Shown: one piece after another, positions 20,649 to 29,984 of the stretch
Layout of the letters: each line of letters opens with the position of its first letter
How positions within the stretch are numbered: the first letter of the stretch is position 1
NCBI GenBank assembly: GCA_018340375.1
Contig: JAFFJZ010000004.1
Location: 46,788,001 to 46,852,000, forward strand
Length of the DNA stretch: 64,000 nt
Reading direction: 5' to 3'
DNA from: Gonatopus flavifemur
Lineage: Eukaryota; Arthropoda; Insecta; Hymenoptera; Dryinidae
Translations under genes and position numbers: made by a program
The notes under the pieces: model-generated
The model's input: the letters and a program-made list of their open reading frames with translations, nothing else
Databases searched by the model: none
What the model was told of the DNA's origin: nothing

Positions 20649-22680
20649 CAGGGTGGGGCATTTGAAGTGTCGCGGGCGTTTTTTCCAAAAATGAAATGAG
20701 ATACGAGAAAGTTTTTCGGACAAAAATTGTAGGGTATCGAGGGGGACATCCGATGGTGGCCTTGGCTTTGACCTCAAATCTCATCTTCAAGGGCATTCTG
20801 AGGTCAACTCTTGTTTTTTAAATAGCATCTCATATTTTTTACTGCAGATTTGGATTCTAGGTCAAAAACCAAGAGACTTTTGTCTGAACCATTTTCCTGA
20901 AATCCGCAAAGATGGCGCTCTAATCGATATTGTTCCATACTGAATCTGACATTAGAATAACTCGAAAACGAAGGGTCTTGGAGGAGAATGTTTCGGACAA
21001 AAGTTGTCTGATTCCAAGGGGGACCCCTTGAACTGAAACGGAGGTGATGGGGTATAACAGAAAAAACACAACACATTTCAATCGTCTACATCACTTGGAT
21101 AATTTTAATGCAGTAGATGCTCAAAATGATGGCCTCCGACTTCAATACACATTTCAAAACGTTTTACAAAAGATTGCTGAACTCGTGCTGAAATATCTTC
21201 ATTGATGCTCGCGCATGCATTGATGATTCGTTGACGCATATTCTCAGGTGTAGTCAGTGCTTGTTGATAAACTGTATCTTTTATGTATCCCCATAAAAAA
21301 AAATCTGGAGAAGTAAGATCCGGAGAACGGGCAGGCCAATAAACTGGCCCACGACGTCTTATCCATCGTCCAGGATAATCTCTGTCCAATATTTCTCGAG
21401 CTGTGACTGCATAATGGGATTGACAACCATCGTGTTGATACCACATATTCAATCGTTCCTGAATAGGTATGTCTTCGAGTAATGTTGGAAGTACTTGATC
21501 TAAGAAATGTCTGTACTTCTCTCCATTTAGCGTATCTGCGATGAAGTACGGTCCAATTACTCGAGATCGAAAAATACCACACCAAACATTCACAGCCCAT
21601 TGTCTTTGATGCTCTACTTGACGTAACCATCTTGGATTTTCTGTCGCCCAGTAATGCATATTATGTCGATTTACTTGACCATGATTGGTGAACGTCGACT
21701 CATCAGAAAATAATATGTTGATGAAGTTGTTATTGTGCATTTGCGCTAGACCCCATCGACAAAACTGTACACGATTTTCGAAATCATCACCGTGAAGGTC
21801 TTGATGCAAACAAATGTGATACGGATGGAATTTGTGACGTTTCAGTATTCGAAGAACACTTCTTCGAGAAATTCCCGAATGGAGTTCAATTTCACGAGAG
21901 CTCACGTGTGGATTATTGGCTACTGCAGCTAGTACATTAACTTCCGCATTTTCTCCGCTAACAGTTCTCATTCGATGTCGTTTTTCCCTTGTAACACTTC
22001 CCGTTTCTGAGAATAATTTTGTAATGCGTTGAAAATACCTAATGGATGGCGTTGTTCTTTCAGGAAATCGTTCTGCATACAAGTCATATGCTTGTCTGGG
22101 GTTCTTATGCACTTCACCGTAAATGTAGATCATATCGATCTTTTCAGAAACCGTGTATCGGATATCCATGATTCTCAATTTGTCATAAACCAAGTGATAA
22201 TCAAATGTAACTGACAAACTGACTTTCAAAATCGTGAATTTTCACTGAACCCCGTCGTTTGTTTACATCGCGTGAGCTCTGAATGGTGGTACTGTAGACG
22301 ATTGAAATGTGTTGTGTATTGACAACTTTTGTACGAAACATTCTTTTGCAAGACCCTTCGTTTTCGAGTTATTCGAATGTCAGATTCAAAATGGAACAAT
22401 ATCGATTAGAGCGCCATTTTTGCGGATTTCAGGAAAATGGTTCAGACAAAAGTTTCTTGGTTTTTGACCTAGAATCCAAATCTGCAGTAAAAAATATGAG
22501 ATGCTATTTAAAAAACAAGAGTTGATCTCAGAATGCCTTTGAAGATGAGATTTGAGGTCAAAGCCAAGGCCACCATCGGATGTCCCCCTCGGTACCCTAC
22601 AACTTTTGTCCGAAAAATTTTCTCGTATCTCACTTTATTTTTGGAAAAAACGCCCGCGACACTTCAAATGCCCCACCCTG
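20649..22680 (-). mobile_element. Tc1/mariner-superfamily element B with about 400-bp inverted repeats
   Basis: The ends read CAGGGTGGGGCATTTGAAGT and its reverse complement, with TA at 20647-20648 and 22681-22682. Inverted repeats cover roughly 20649-21090 and 22283-22680; the right one lacks about 70 bp found in the left. It contains one intact transposase. It is related to element A but clearly a different family. Confidence 0.93.
21105..22169 (-). CDS. Transposase of element B (DD41D type), intact
   Basis: 354 residues from MDIRYTVSEK at 22169; an upstream in-frame Met at 22229 would add 20 residues but aligns with nothing in element A. Helix-turn-helix regions occupy residues 7-115 (HVSSREIELHSGISRRSVLR). 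The triad is D156 in FSDESTF, D247 in WYQHDGCQSHY and D289 in SPDLTSPDFFLWG, with 41 residues between the last two, as in element A. The second catalytic block reads HDGCQSH where the family usually has DGAPAH or similar; the Asp itself is kept. Landmarks RHNMHYW, NVWCGIF and IGPYFI are conserved. The uninterrupted frame suggests recent activity. Confidence 0.92.
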   Translation of the reverse strand: MDIRYTVSEKIDMIYIYGEVHKNPRQAYDLYAERFPERTTPSIRYFQRITKLFSETGSVTREKRHRMRTVSGENAEVNVLAAVANNPHVSSREIELHSGISRRSVLRILKRHKFHPYHICLHQDLHGDDFENRVQFCRWGLAQMHNNNFINILFSDESTFTNHGQVNRHNMHYWATENPRWLRQVEHQRQWAVNVWCGIFRSRVIGPYFIADTLNGEKYRHFLDQVLPTLLEDIPIQERLNMWYQHDGCQSHYAVTAREILDRDYPGRWIRRRGPVYWPARSPDLTSPDFFLWGYIKDTVYQQALTTPENMRQRIINACASINEDISARVQQSFVKRFEMCIEVGGHHFEHLLH

Positions 22681-22682
22681 TA

Positions 22683-23172
22683 TATATAACTATATACATA
22701 CATATCAAAAATTCCTTTCCTATCAATTATTGCTTCAGAAATTTCAAAATTCCATTCTCAAATATCGAACAATAGTATACAAAGAATCCAAGCGGAAATA
22801 AGGATGTTCCGCTCCAGCATCCGTCTTGATTGTCATGCGAATGAAACATCACTCGAAATGGGTAGTGACTAGAACCTGAGTGATGCTGGAACGGGAGATC
22901 TCGCCTTCGAACTTGTAAGCGAAACCTAAAAGGGACTTTTGCAAATCAGATGACAGCTCTTTAAGAGCATACATACCTCATCAGCACCAGAGAATTAGAA
23001 ATCAGCAGGCTAATATTTCCAGCGCCTCAAGTCTCGATACCTTGGAATTATTGTCAGTCAATTGTCGTGAACTGTCATCATGTGCCTTTATTTGTCTGAG
23101 CATTGTGAGAGGTGCTGGAACTCAAGATTGCTCATCATATATCAATCGCATCGTCAGGACGACGATGAAATA
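22683..23172. other. Spacer, perhaps the 3' end of a Ty3/Gypsy internal region
   Basis: No ORF of note. It ends with a coding-like stretch closing in ATGAAATAA at 23164-23172, immediately before a purine tract, which is where the end of a Gypsy pol gene would be. No domain is recognisable. Confidence 0.3.
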
Positions 23173-23617
23173 AGGGGGGAGGGATGTTACGTCCCGTACC
23201 GTTTTTGATATTCAGAGAATTTTCCTGAATTATTGGAATTCCATTTTCTTTAATCAATTCAAATTTATGTCTGAAGAGCAGGTTTGAGGACAAATTAATT
23301 TTCACAACCATTTTATGGAGTGAAAGTGCAGCCATACTTATACTGATGAACCGTCATCCTGCATTTTTTTCTTTTGACGACGAAATTTCGAGTCACCCTC
23401 ATAAAACTGGCGATGTCGAGACAACCGACTTCGAAAACTAGTGTATAAAAACACTCCGGGTCAAACCATCGTTCCCATAGTCAGATCTTTCCCATGTTTT
23501 CTCCTTCCCATCTTATCTATGGAATCTAACAGAACTCCTTCGTCCATGTGTTCAGAAGCTCGAATTGCAGGGACATTTTGGTTATACCATTGTTCCTGTA
23601 GTTGGAATTTTTCATAC
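23173..23617 (+). repeat. Partial LTR with polypurine tract and TATA box (Gypsy-type)
   Basis: A polypurine tract (AGGGGGGAGGGA, 23173-23184) is followed at once by TGTTACGTCCCG, a typical Gypsy LTR start. A TATA box (TATAAAA, 23444-23450) lies about 260 bp inside, where U3 should end. The downstream LTR end and the second LTR were not found, so this is a 3' LTR remnant in plus orientation. Confidence 0.5.
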
Positions 23618-23712
23618 ACGGAAAAAACAAATCACGTTGAAAGATAGGGCTACCTATCGTCACAAAACTCAATGCTAGTCTACATTGTAAAATGACATGG
23701 TTGCCTCGTGTT
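23618..23712 (+). repeat. Dispersed repeat, inverted copy of 63770-63867
   Basis: This stretch is the near-exact reverse complement of 63770-63867; shared words include CAATGCTAGTCTRCATTG and AAAATGACATGGTTGCC. The homology stops at 23712 where a foldback element begins. Confidence 0.85.
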
Positions 23713-23959
23713 GTATGGTGCGCGCGAACAGTCTTTCAGGGTGTATATACACATGGTATTATACCATGCTCGCACGCCGATCCGGATTGTTCGCACGTTG
23801 TTTTTCGGTGCATGAACACAAGTCATCTCGACACCGTTGAAATACTGTTGTTTTCATGCACCGAAAAACAATATACAAACACTTCGGATCGGCGTGCGAG
23901 CATGGTATAGTACCATGTGTATTTCATCGTGAATGACGGTGCATGCGCACCATACAATG
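23711..23959. repeat. Foldback MITE (about 250 bp)
   Basis: Nearly symmetric arms of about 110 bp, each containing TACCATGCTCGCACGCCGATCC or its reverse complement (with GGATCGGCGTGCGAGC on the right), plus TTGTTTTTCGGTGCATGAA near the loop. The ends are TTGTATGGTGCGC and GCGCACCATACAA. No gene. Confidence 0.8.
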
Positions 23960-24412
23960 TAACGTGAACGTAACTTTTTGAAAATTTTCTCCTTTCACGT
24001 GTTCTATTCTTTTCTCCCCGCCATACGCGCGAACACAACATGCATACTGAGCATCACCGATGCATCCCGAAGTGCACCGAGAATGACGTATACGCACTCA
24101 CGTGTACCGTACGAGAAATCGAACGTACAGAACGGGAGATAAGGATTAAGGTCCGAACAAAGAATGCCTACAGAAAAGAACATTTAAGGACACCAATCAG
24201 ATTCCAATCAGAATCCTTTCCGTACACAATGAGTAAGAAAAAAATTCAAAATAAGAGGAATTTCTGTCGAGACAATACTAGATAGTATCGAACAGAAACA
24301 TGCCATAAAATGTGAAAATATGCTCACCCCTGCTATTACTCAGGCAAACATGTGTCAAACCCTTTCCCCCTATTCTTCTCTTTTTTCAGCGAATGAGATT
24401 ATTTTATATATA
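23960..24412. other. No feature seen
   Basis: Short open frames only, none with motifs. It separates the foldback from the palindromic element C. Confidence 0.5.
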
Positions 24413-25789
24413 CAGAGTGGGCCATTTTAAGTGATATAGTCGAATATCTCCGGAACTAGTAGAGATGAAGAAGAATGTCACCAATAAAAAGTTGAGGGTT
24501 TCAGGGGAGAACTATGGCGCTGACCTTGAAAAATTCCGCAGAGGTCATTTTGGAGCTCATTTAGAGGTCAAGATGGTTTTTTTGAACCGGATCCCCATTT
24601 TTTTACCATGGCATTCGGAAGCTGGTTTCGAACACTTCACGAAACTTTGGTCATGGACCCCCTTCCGCCCATCGAAGTGCAAGTTATGGACCGTCGAAGT
24701 CATTGATGACCGCGCGGTGAACTAGGGCTACCGTGGCCGTGAGTACGTTGATAGGCGTGTTGATTCCAGTAGAGAGAAAAGATTAGTGATTACCCTAATT
24801 CTTCGGTGAATTATCTGGAAGCCCAAAGGATTACTCTGTCTGTTCAAATGCGCAACTCAATCAACGTCATGTGGTATGGTAAATACTTTCAATCCTTCAA
24901 GCAACCCTTCAACAATTTTCGAGAGTCGATACTCATTCATAACCCTGATAGAATCAAATGGAATGATTCAAAGGATTTCAAATGCAATAGTGAATCGTAA
25001 TAAACCGAATTCATAACTGCCACTCATGATAAGCAGAGATTCGATGTTCCCATTCATTTATGGATTCTTCTTCTTCGCTCTCCTCCGAAGATTGTGACTG
25101 ATTCCAATGAAGATGAGAGTTGATTCCATTGTGAAGAAAACCTTGAACATAAAAAAACGGAAACAACGAGTCTCCGCTCATCATCAGTGGCAGTTATGTG
25201 TTCGGTTTATCACGATTCACTATCGCACTTTAAATTCGTTGAATTATTCCATCTGATTCAATCAGGGTTATGAATGAGTATCGACTTACGAAGGTTGCTC
25301 GGGACATTGAAAGTATTCAACATACCACATAACGTTGATTGAGATGCGCATTCGAACAGACACAAAAATCCTTTGGTCTTCCAGATAATTCACCGAAAGA
25401 TATGGGTCATCAATAATCTTTGTTTCTCTATTGGAATCGTCACGCCTATCCACGCACTCACGCTTTCGGTAGCCCCAGTCCGCGCGTGCGGTCATCAACG
25501 AGTTTGACGGTCCATAACTTGCACCCCAATGGGTGGGAGGGGGTCCATGACCAGTGTTTTGTAATGGATTTGAAACCAGCTTATAAATGTCATAGTAAAA
25601 ACATGAGGGTCCGGTTGAAAAAAAACTATCTTGACCTCCAAATGAGCTTCAAAATGACATCTGGGGAATTTTTCAAGGTCAGCACCAGACTTCCTCCCTG
25701 GAACCCTAAACTTTTTATCCGCGACATCATTTTCCATCTCCACCGATTTCGGAGATATTTGACTACATCACTTAAAATGGTCCACCCTG
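24413..25789. mobile_element. Element C: 1377-bp near-complete palindrome, Tc1/mariner-like MITE
   Basis: The ends read CAGAGTGGGCCATTTTAAGT and ACTTAAAATGGTCCACCCTG, flanked by TA. Unlike A and B, the inverted repeats run almost to the centre. Inner left words such as AATAGTGAATCG and AACTGCCACTCATGAT pair with CGATTCACTATCG and ATCATCAGTGGCAGTT on the right, leaving only about 100 bp (25045-25140) as loop. No transposase. Its terminal words resemble elements A, B and D, so one of their transposases may mobilise it. Transcription across it would give a long hairpin RNA. Confidence 0.88.
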
Positions 25790-26206
25790 TATACAGGGTG
25801 AGGCATTTATCTTGAGACAACGAAATATCTTGGTGGGATCACCTTTTTTGGGAAAATGTTTGATACAAAAGTTGTAGGGTGTCAAAGGGGCTATTCAACA
25901 GTGACCTTGAAAATGTCCTCGACCTTGATCTCCGAAGTCATTTGAAGGTCAACTTCGAAATTTCAAACCGGATACCCCCTATCCGACCCCGGGAATTGAA
26001 AGAGCGCAAAATTTTAAATCGAGGTATGACCTCGACATCAAGGTCGGGGCAGTACCAAGGTGATTCCAAGATCAAAAGAGAAGAAATTTTGTCATACGAG
26101 AGCTGTGCAACACGGAGGCTGAAACCGGCAGGACCTGGAATGACCTTGACCTTGAAGGTCGTTTGAAGGTCACCTTAGGAATCAAACGAGTTTGTTTTTG
26201 TCTTCT

Positions 26207-26341
26207 TACCGTGCATCGGGGTGCTTGTTCCCAGCGAGTCCCCTCGCCTCTCACCGTGCGTCGAGGTGCTCGTTTTTAGTGAGTCCCCTCGCCTCTTACC
26301 ATGTGTTGGGGTGCTTTTTTTCCGTTGATTCCCGTCGCCTC
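26207..26341. repeat. 45-bp minisatellite, three copies
   Basis: Three head-to-tail copies of a 45-46 bp unit, recognisable by GAGTCCCCTCGCCT and GTGCTTG / GTGCTCG. It lies between the terminal repeat and the transposase of element D. Confidence 0.85.
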
Positions 26342-26377
26342 TCACAATTTTGAATGCTTGTTTTGTTTGAAACCAAG

Positions 26378-27443
26378 TTATTCCAACAAATGTTCAAATT
26401 GGTGACCTCCAACTTCAATGCACCTATTGATCCGTACTTCAAAAGGTCGTACACAACTTCGGAGCATATTAGGTGATGTTTTGGCACAAGCATCCTTGAT
26501 CCGCTGTATAATGTTTCCTCGAGATGTTGGCACTTGTTTGTGAACTTCGCTCTTCAAGTAATCCCATACGAAGAAGTCTGGCGAGGTGAGGTCTGGCGAT
26601 CTTGCTGACCAATTCACTGGACCACTCCTCACGATCCAGCGTCCGTCGAATTCGCGATCTAAAACTTGACGAGCAACTTGAGAATAATGCGCTGGACATC
26701 AATCGTGTCGAAACCACATTTGTTGCCTCACAGCTAACGTTATGTCCCCAAGTAAAAGCAGAAGTTGGTTTTCCAAAAAATCACGGTATTTGCCGCCGTC
26801 CAAGTGACCCTCAATGAAGTGTGGGCCCACAAGCTGGTCATCAATTATCCCACACCAAACGTTTACAGACCATTGAAGCTGATGTTCAACTTGACGTAAC
26901 CAATGTGGATTTCCATCACTCCAGTAGTGCATGTTATGCCTATTAACCGTGCCATGGTTTGTGAAAGAGGACTCGTCCGAAAATAGCACTTCAGCGAAGA
27001 AATCAGGATGTAATTGGATTTGTTTACGTACCCATTGGCAAAAAAATAATTCAGTTTTGAAAATCATTACTATGGAGTTCTTGATGCAATGAAATGTGGT
27101 GGGGGTGATATTTATGTTTTTGTGATATCCTGCATACACTACGTTGCGAAATTTTAGAATCATGTTCGATTTCTCGAGTACTGACATGAGGATCAGCATC
27201 AACTGCAGCTAATACAGCAATTTCATTGTCGATTCCAGTAAGTGTGTTGCGACGGACTCTTTCTCTCTTTTCCACACTTTCCTCTCCCATGAATTGTTTA
27301 ACGACCCGATAAAAAGATGCTCGAGATCGCACGTTGTTGGGAAAACGTTCAGCATGATGTGTAACAGTGGCATCAACATTCTTGGCACATTCACCATGAA
27401 TGAGGATCATTTCTATTCTTCCTCTTACAGGAATGGCCTCCAT
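26378..27443 (-). pseudogene. Transposase of element D (DD41D type), broken
   Basis: The same family architecture as A and B, in three pieces. 27443-27051 encodes the DNA-binding half (HVSTREIEHDSKISQRSVCR). A frameshift near 27060-27080 leads to 27202-26699 with FSDESSF, RHNMHYW, NVWCGII and VGPHFIEG. A TGA falls exactly after the second catalytic Asp (WFRHD then stop), where the family has Gly. The same frame continues in 26632-26378 with SPDLTSPDFFVWDYL and the common C-terminus IEVGGHQFEHLL. Counting the stop as a residue, 41 positions separate the last two Asp. It is inactive, and it is closer to element B than to element A by shared words. Confidence 0.88.
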
Positions 27444-27679
27444 CTTCGGAAGAAAGTTTCACAGAGACGAAATTCAGGAAGAAATTAGCAATCAGCAAAA
27501 GAAGAGATTAGAGTAATCAGAATACAGAAATCAGAATATTCGTTGGCGTGCCGAGTTATGAACCGGAAATATCGAGAGTCAGAACGCAATTACACACACT
27601 GATTCGATGTGGTATGTCTTTTTTTTCATGTAATGCTTTGAATTCAACGACTGTGTATGTTTACGACCGTGTAAGACTG

Positions 27680-28877
27680 TGTTTGACCCGTGTTTGTGTA
27701 CTTTTGGTGTGAAATAATTGATCACAAGCTTGTGAGTGCCCACTTCATTGGAGGTAACTCAAACCATGGAAAATATCGTGATCTTTCGGAAAACCAACTT
27801 CCGCTTCTGCTTGTGGATGTGATGTTAGCTGTAAACCAACAAACGTGGTTCCAAGGCAACAAACGTGTGGCTTAGATTGACGCTTATTCTAGCTTTTCCC
27901 AAATTGCAATGAGTGCGCTGCCTGAATGAGTTGCAGAAAAATTTTTTTAAATCCTTGCGAAAGCACTTCACTATCTCTCATGAGAACGGGTGCCACGGGG
28001 CACCTACTTTCCCCCATTTGCTTTCACCTCCATTATGTATTACCTATTATGTATTATGGAGACCAACTATCAGAATATGATTTTCATACGGTCCTGATCA
28101 GTTATCCATGTACCTTTTGAAGAAGATTTTCCAATTTTGGAAATTCCAAGATGGCGGCCTCGATAATTCGATCAGTTATGATTTTTTGGAGTGCCATACT
28201 AAAACCTCCATCTTGGAATTCCCAAAACTGAGAATTTTTCGCAAGAAGTACATGGAGAACTGGATGAAACCGTATGAGAATGATATTTTTCTGATAGATC
28301 CCCGGCGGAAAACTTTTGTTGAATTTTGTTCACTTTTGGCACAGTAGGGTTTCAATGAAATTCCACAAAATTCCGTAAACTTGAACGAACTTTCATAGGA
28401 GTCAAGAATTTGATTCAAGGTTTTTGAATTTCGTGGATAATTATTGGAATGCACCGAAATTTTCTTGAATTCAGCTGAGTTTTGCTAATTTTCAATGAAA
28501 ACCGAATGTGCACAACAGCAAAACAGAAGTGAAGGGAATTCAACAAAATTCAATGAAATTTTTCCGTCAGGGATGTTATCCATGCTAGATAATAATGAAG
28601 TTGAGATCAAATGGAGGAAAGTAGGTGCCCTGTGGCACGTGTTCTTATTAAGATACAGTGAAGTGCTTTTGCAAGGATTTTTTTTATTTTTTTGAAACTC
28701 ATTCAGGCAGGGTACTTATTGGAATCCTAGGGAAGCCTGAATAAGCGCCACTCTGATGTATATATGCTTCGCAGTTGTGTACGATCTTTTGAAGTACGGA
28801 TCAATGAATGCACTGGAGTTGAAGGTCCCCAATTTGAGCATTTGCTGGAATGAGTTGATTCCAAACAAAAAAACCAT
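27680..28877 (+). pseudogene. Second, inverted partial copy of the element D transposase
   Basis: 27690-27860 on the plus strand encodes a corrupted copy of the middle of the transposase (IIDHKLVSAHFIGG and KYRDLSENQLPLLL, matching IIDDQLVGPHFIEG and KYRDFLENQLLLLL in element D). 28775-28877 matches the reverse complement of 26370-26470, the C-terminal end and beyond. A foldback element (27877-28753) replaces what lay between. The N-terminal half is missing. The copy ends where homology to the errantivirus LTR begins (28879). Confidence 0.75.
27877..28753. repeat. Foldback element inside the inverted D copy
   Basis: The ends pair as CGCTTATTC / GAATAAGCG. The arms then pair over more than 120 bp (GCCTGAATGAGTT, AAATCCTTGCGAAAGCACTTC and GTGCCACGGGGCACCTAC with their complements on the right). 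A second nested hairpin occupies 28085-28290 (AATTCCAAGATGG / CCATCTTGGAATT). The right arm carries about 350 bp with no partner. No gene; the short open frames here are shadows. Confidence 0.78.
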
Positions 28878-28878
28878 T

Positions 28879-29661
28879 CGAAAATGTACCCTAGTGTTTT
28901 CATCATGCATGCTCTATTTATAAGAGTGCAGATTTCTCAATTATGGGAGTGGGGAATCGCGTGATTGCGCTTTTTGCTGTATTCGGCAAAGTTCCACGGT
29001 TGTTATGCTCAATAATTCCGTAGTGTGTGCGAGAAGGAAAAAAGGTATTAGGGAAAGGAAGGAAGCAAAGGTGCATACCGGACTTTGGACTCTGCTCGAA
29101 GCATCATCAGCGATTTCCAAAGTCGACGTGTATTTTAAAGATTGTATGGATCATTCAAAGTCACCTGAAAGGAAATAATAATTGAATTGTGTTTAGTTGA
29201 AAATGTTTACAATTAAAAGGTGTTAATGGTCTAAAGGTATTTTCTTTGAGAAAATATGTTTCAGTAAATAAAAATAAGTTGATGAAAGAATGCAGAAGAG
29301 AAAGATCGGAAAGAAATCAAGGTGGCTACGGGATTTCGTAGTCGTGAATCTCGTATAATCGAATGTGACCGGATGTAAGATTGCTGAGGTTGCAATCATG
29401 GTTCACTTTGGTGATTTCTGTTCGTTCTCAGGAAGCTTAATATTTCAACTATATGGATCGAGGAAGCGAAACGAAGTTAAACGAATAAATTGCATTTTCT
29501 AAAATTACTATGCTATTGTACAGCTTTCTGGATTCTCCTTTTTCGAAAATGTAGGAACAATTCGGATTCTCATACATTGTGTAGGGATTGTACGATGCGT
29601 TCAGAATTATTTCCAATTACAAATGAAAACAATAGATAAGGTTTTTGGTTGGCACATCACA
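28879..29661 (-). repeat. Truncated 3' LTR of the errantivirus-like element
   Basis: Collinear with 62779-63586, with many scattered substitutions and small indels over about 780 bp. It holds the U3 part and the TATA region (TATTTATA on the plus strand, 28915-28922). The R/U5 half that corresponds to 62007-62778 is missing; the sequence passes directly into a transposon fragment. The outer border is TGTGATGTGCC on the minus strand at 29661. Confidence 0.88.
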
Positions 29662-29984
29662 CCTCCCCACCCAAAAACAAGCATGGGGGAACGGAACGTT
29701 TCCACATGGTTGGACAAAGGTAAAAAAAAATGTGGAGACCAGAGTTCGCCGTGTGCTGGGAAGAAAGAGAAAACGGAATCTATATGAAAATTATCCTCAA
29801 ATGGAGAGAGAGAGATGAGCAGAAAGGGAAAAACAAATCATTTGTTCGGTTTTGGTCCTAAAATTCTCTTCGGTCCCGGTTCTTGTCTTATGTTATGTAC
29901 TTGAAACAAAACAATATTCTAGTGCAGTGATCAGTGTTAGATCAATTTGTTTCTAAAGCCTGATAGATGTTATGTAATTATTCA
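29662..29984 (-). other. Polypurine tract and 3' untranslated region of the errantivirus
   Basis: On the minus strand a purine run (GGGTGGGGAGG, within 29662-29677) immediately precedes the LTR start, as required for plus-strand priming. The rest, up to the env tail, has no gene. Confidence 0.6.

Larger units (their letters stand above)
25794..27600 (-). mobile_element. Element D: decayed Tc1/mariner-like element, right end lost
   Basis: The left end CAGGGTGAGGCATTTATCTT starts two bases after the TA that closes element C. The left inverted-repeat-like region contains AAAGTTGTAGGGT and several TGACCTTGA words, like A and B. The transposase pseudogene follows. I could not find the matching right terminal repeat; the sequence beyond 27500 passes into a second, inverted partial copy of the same family. 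Confidence 0.75.
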
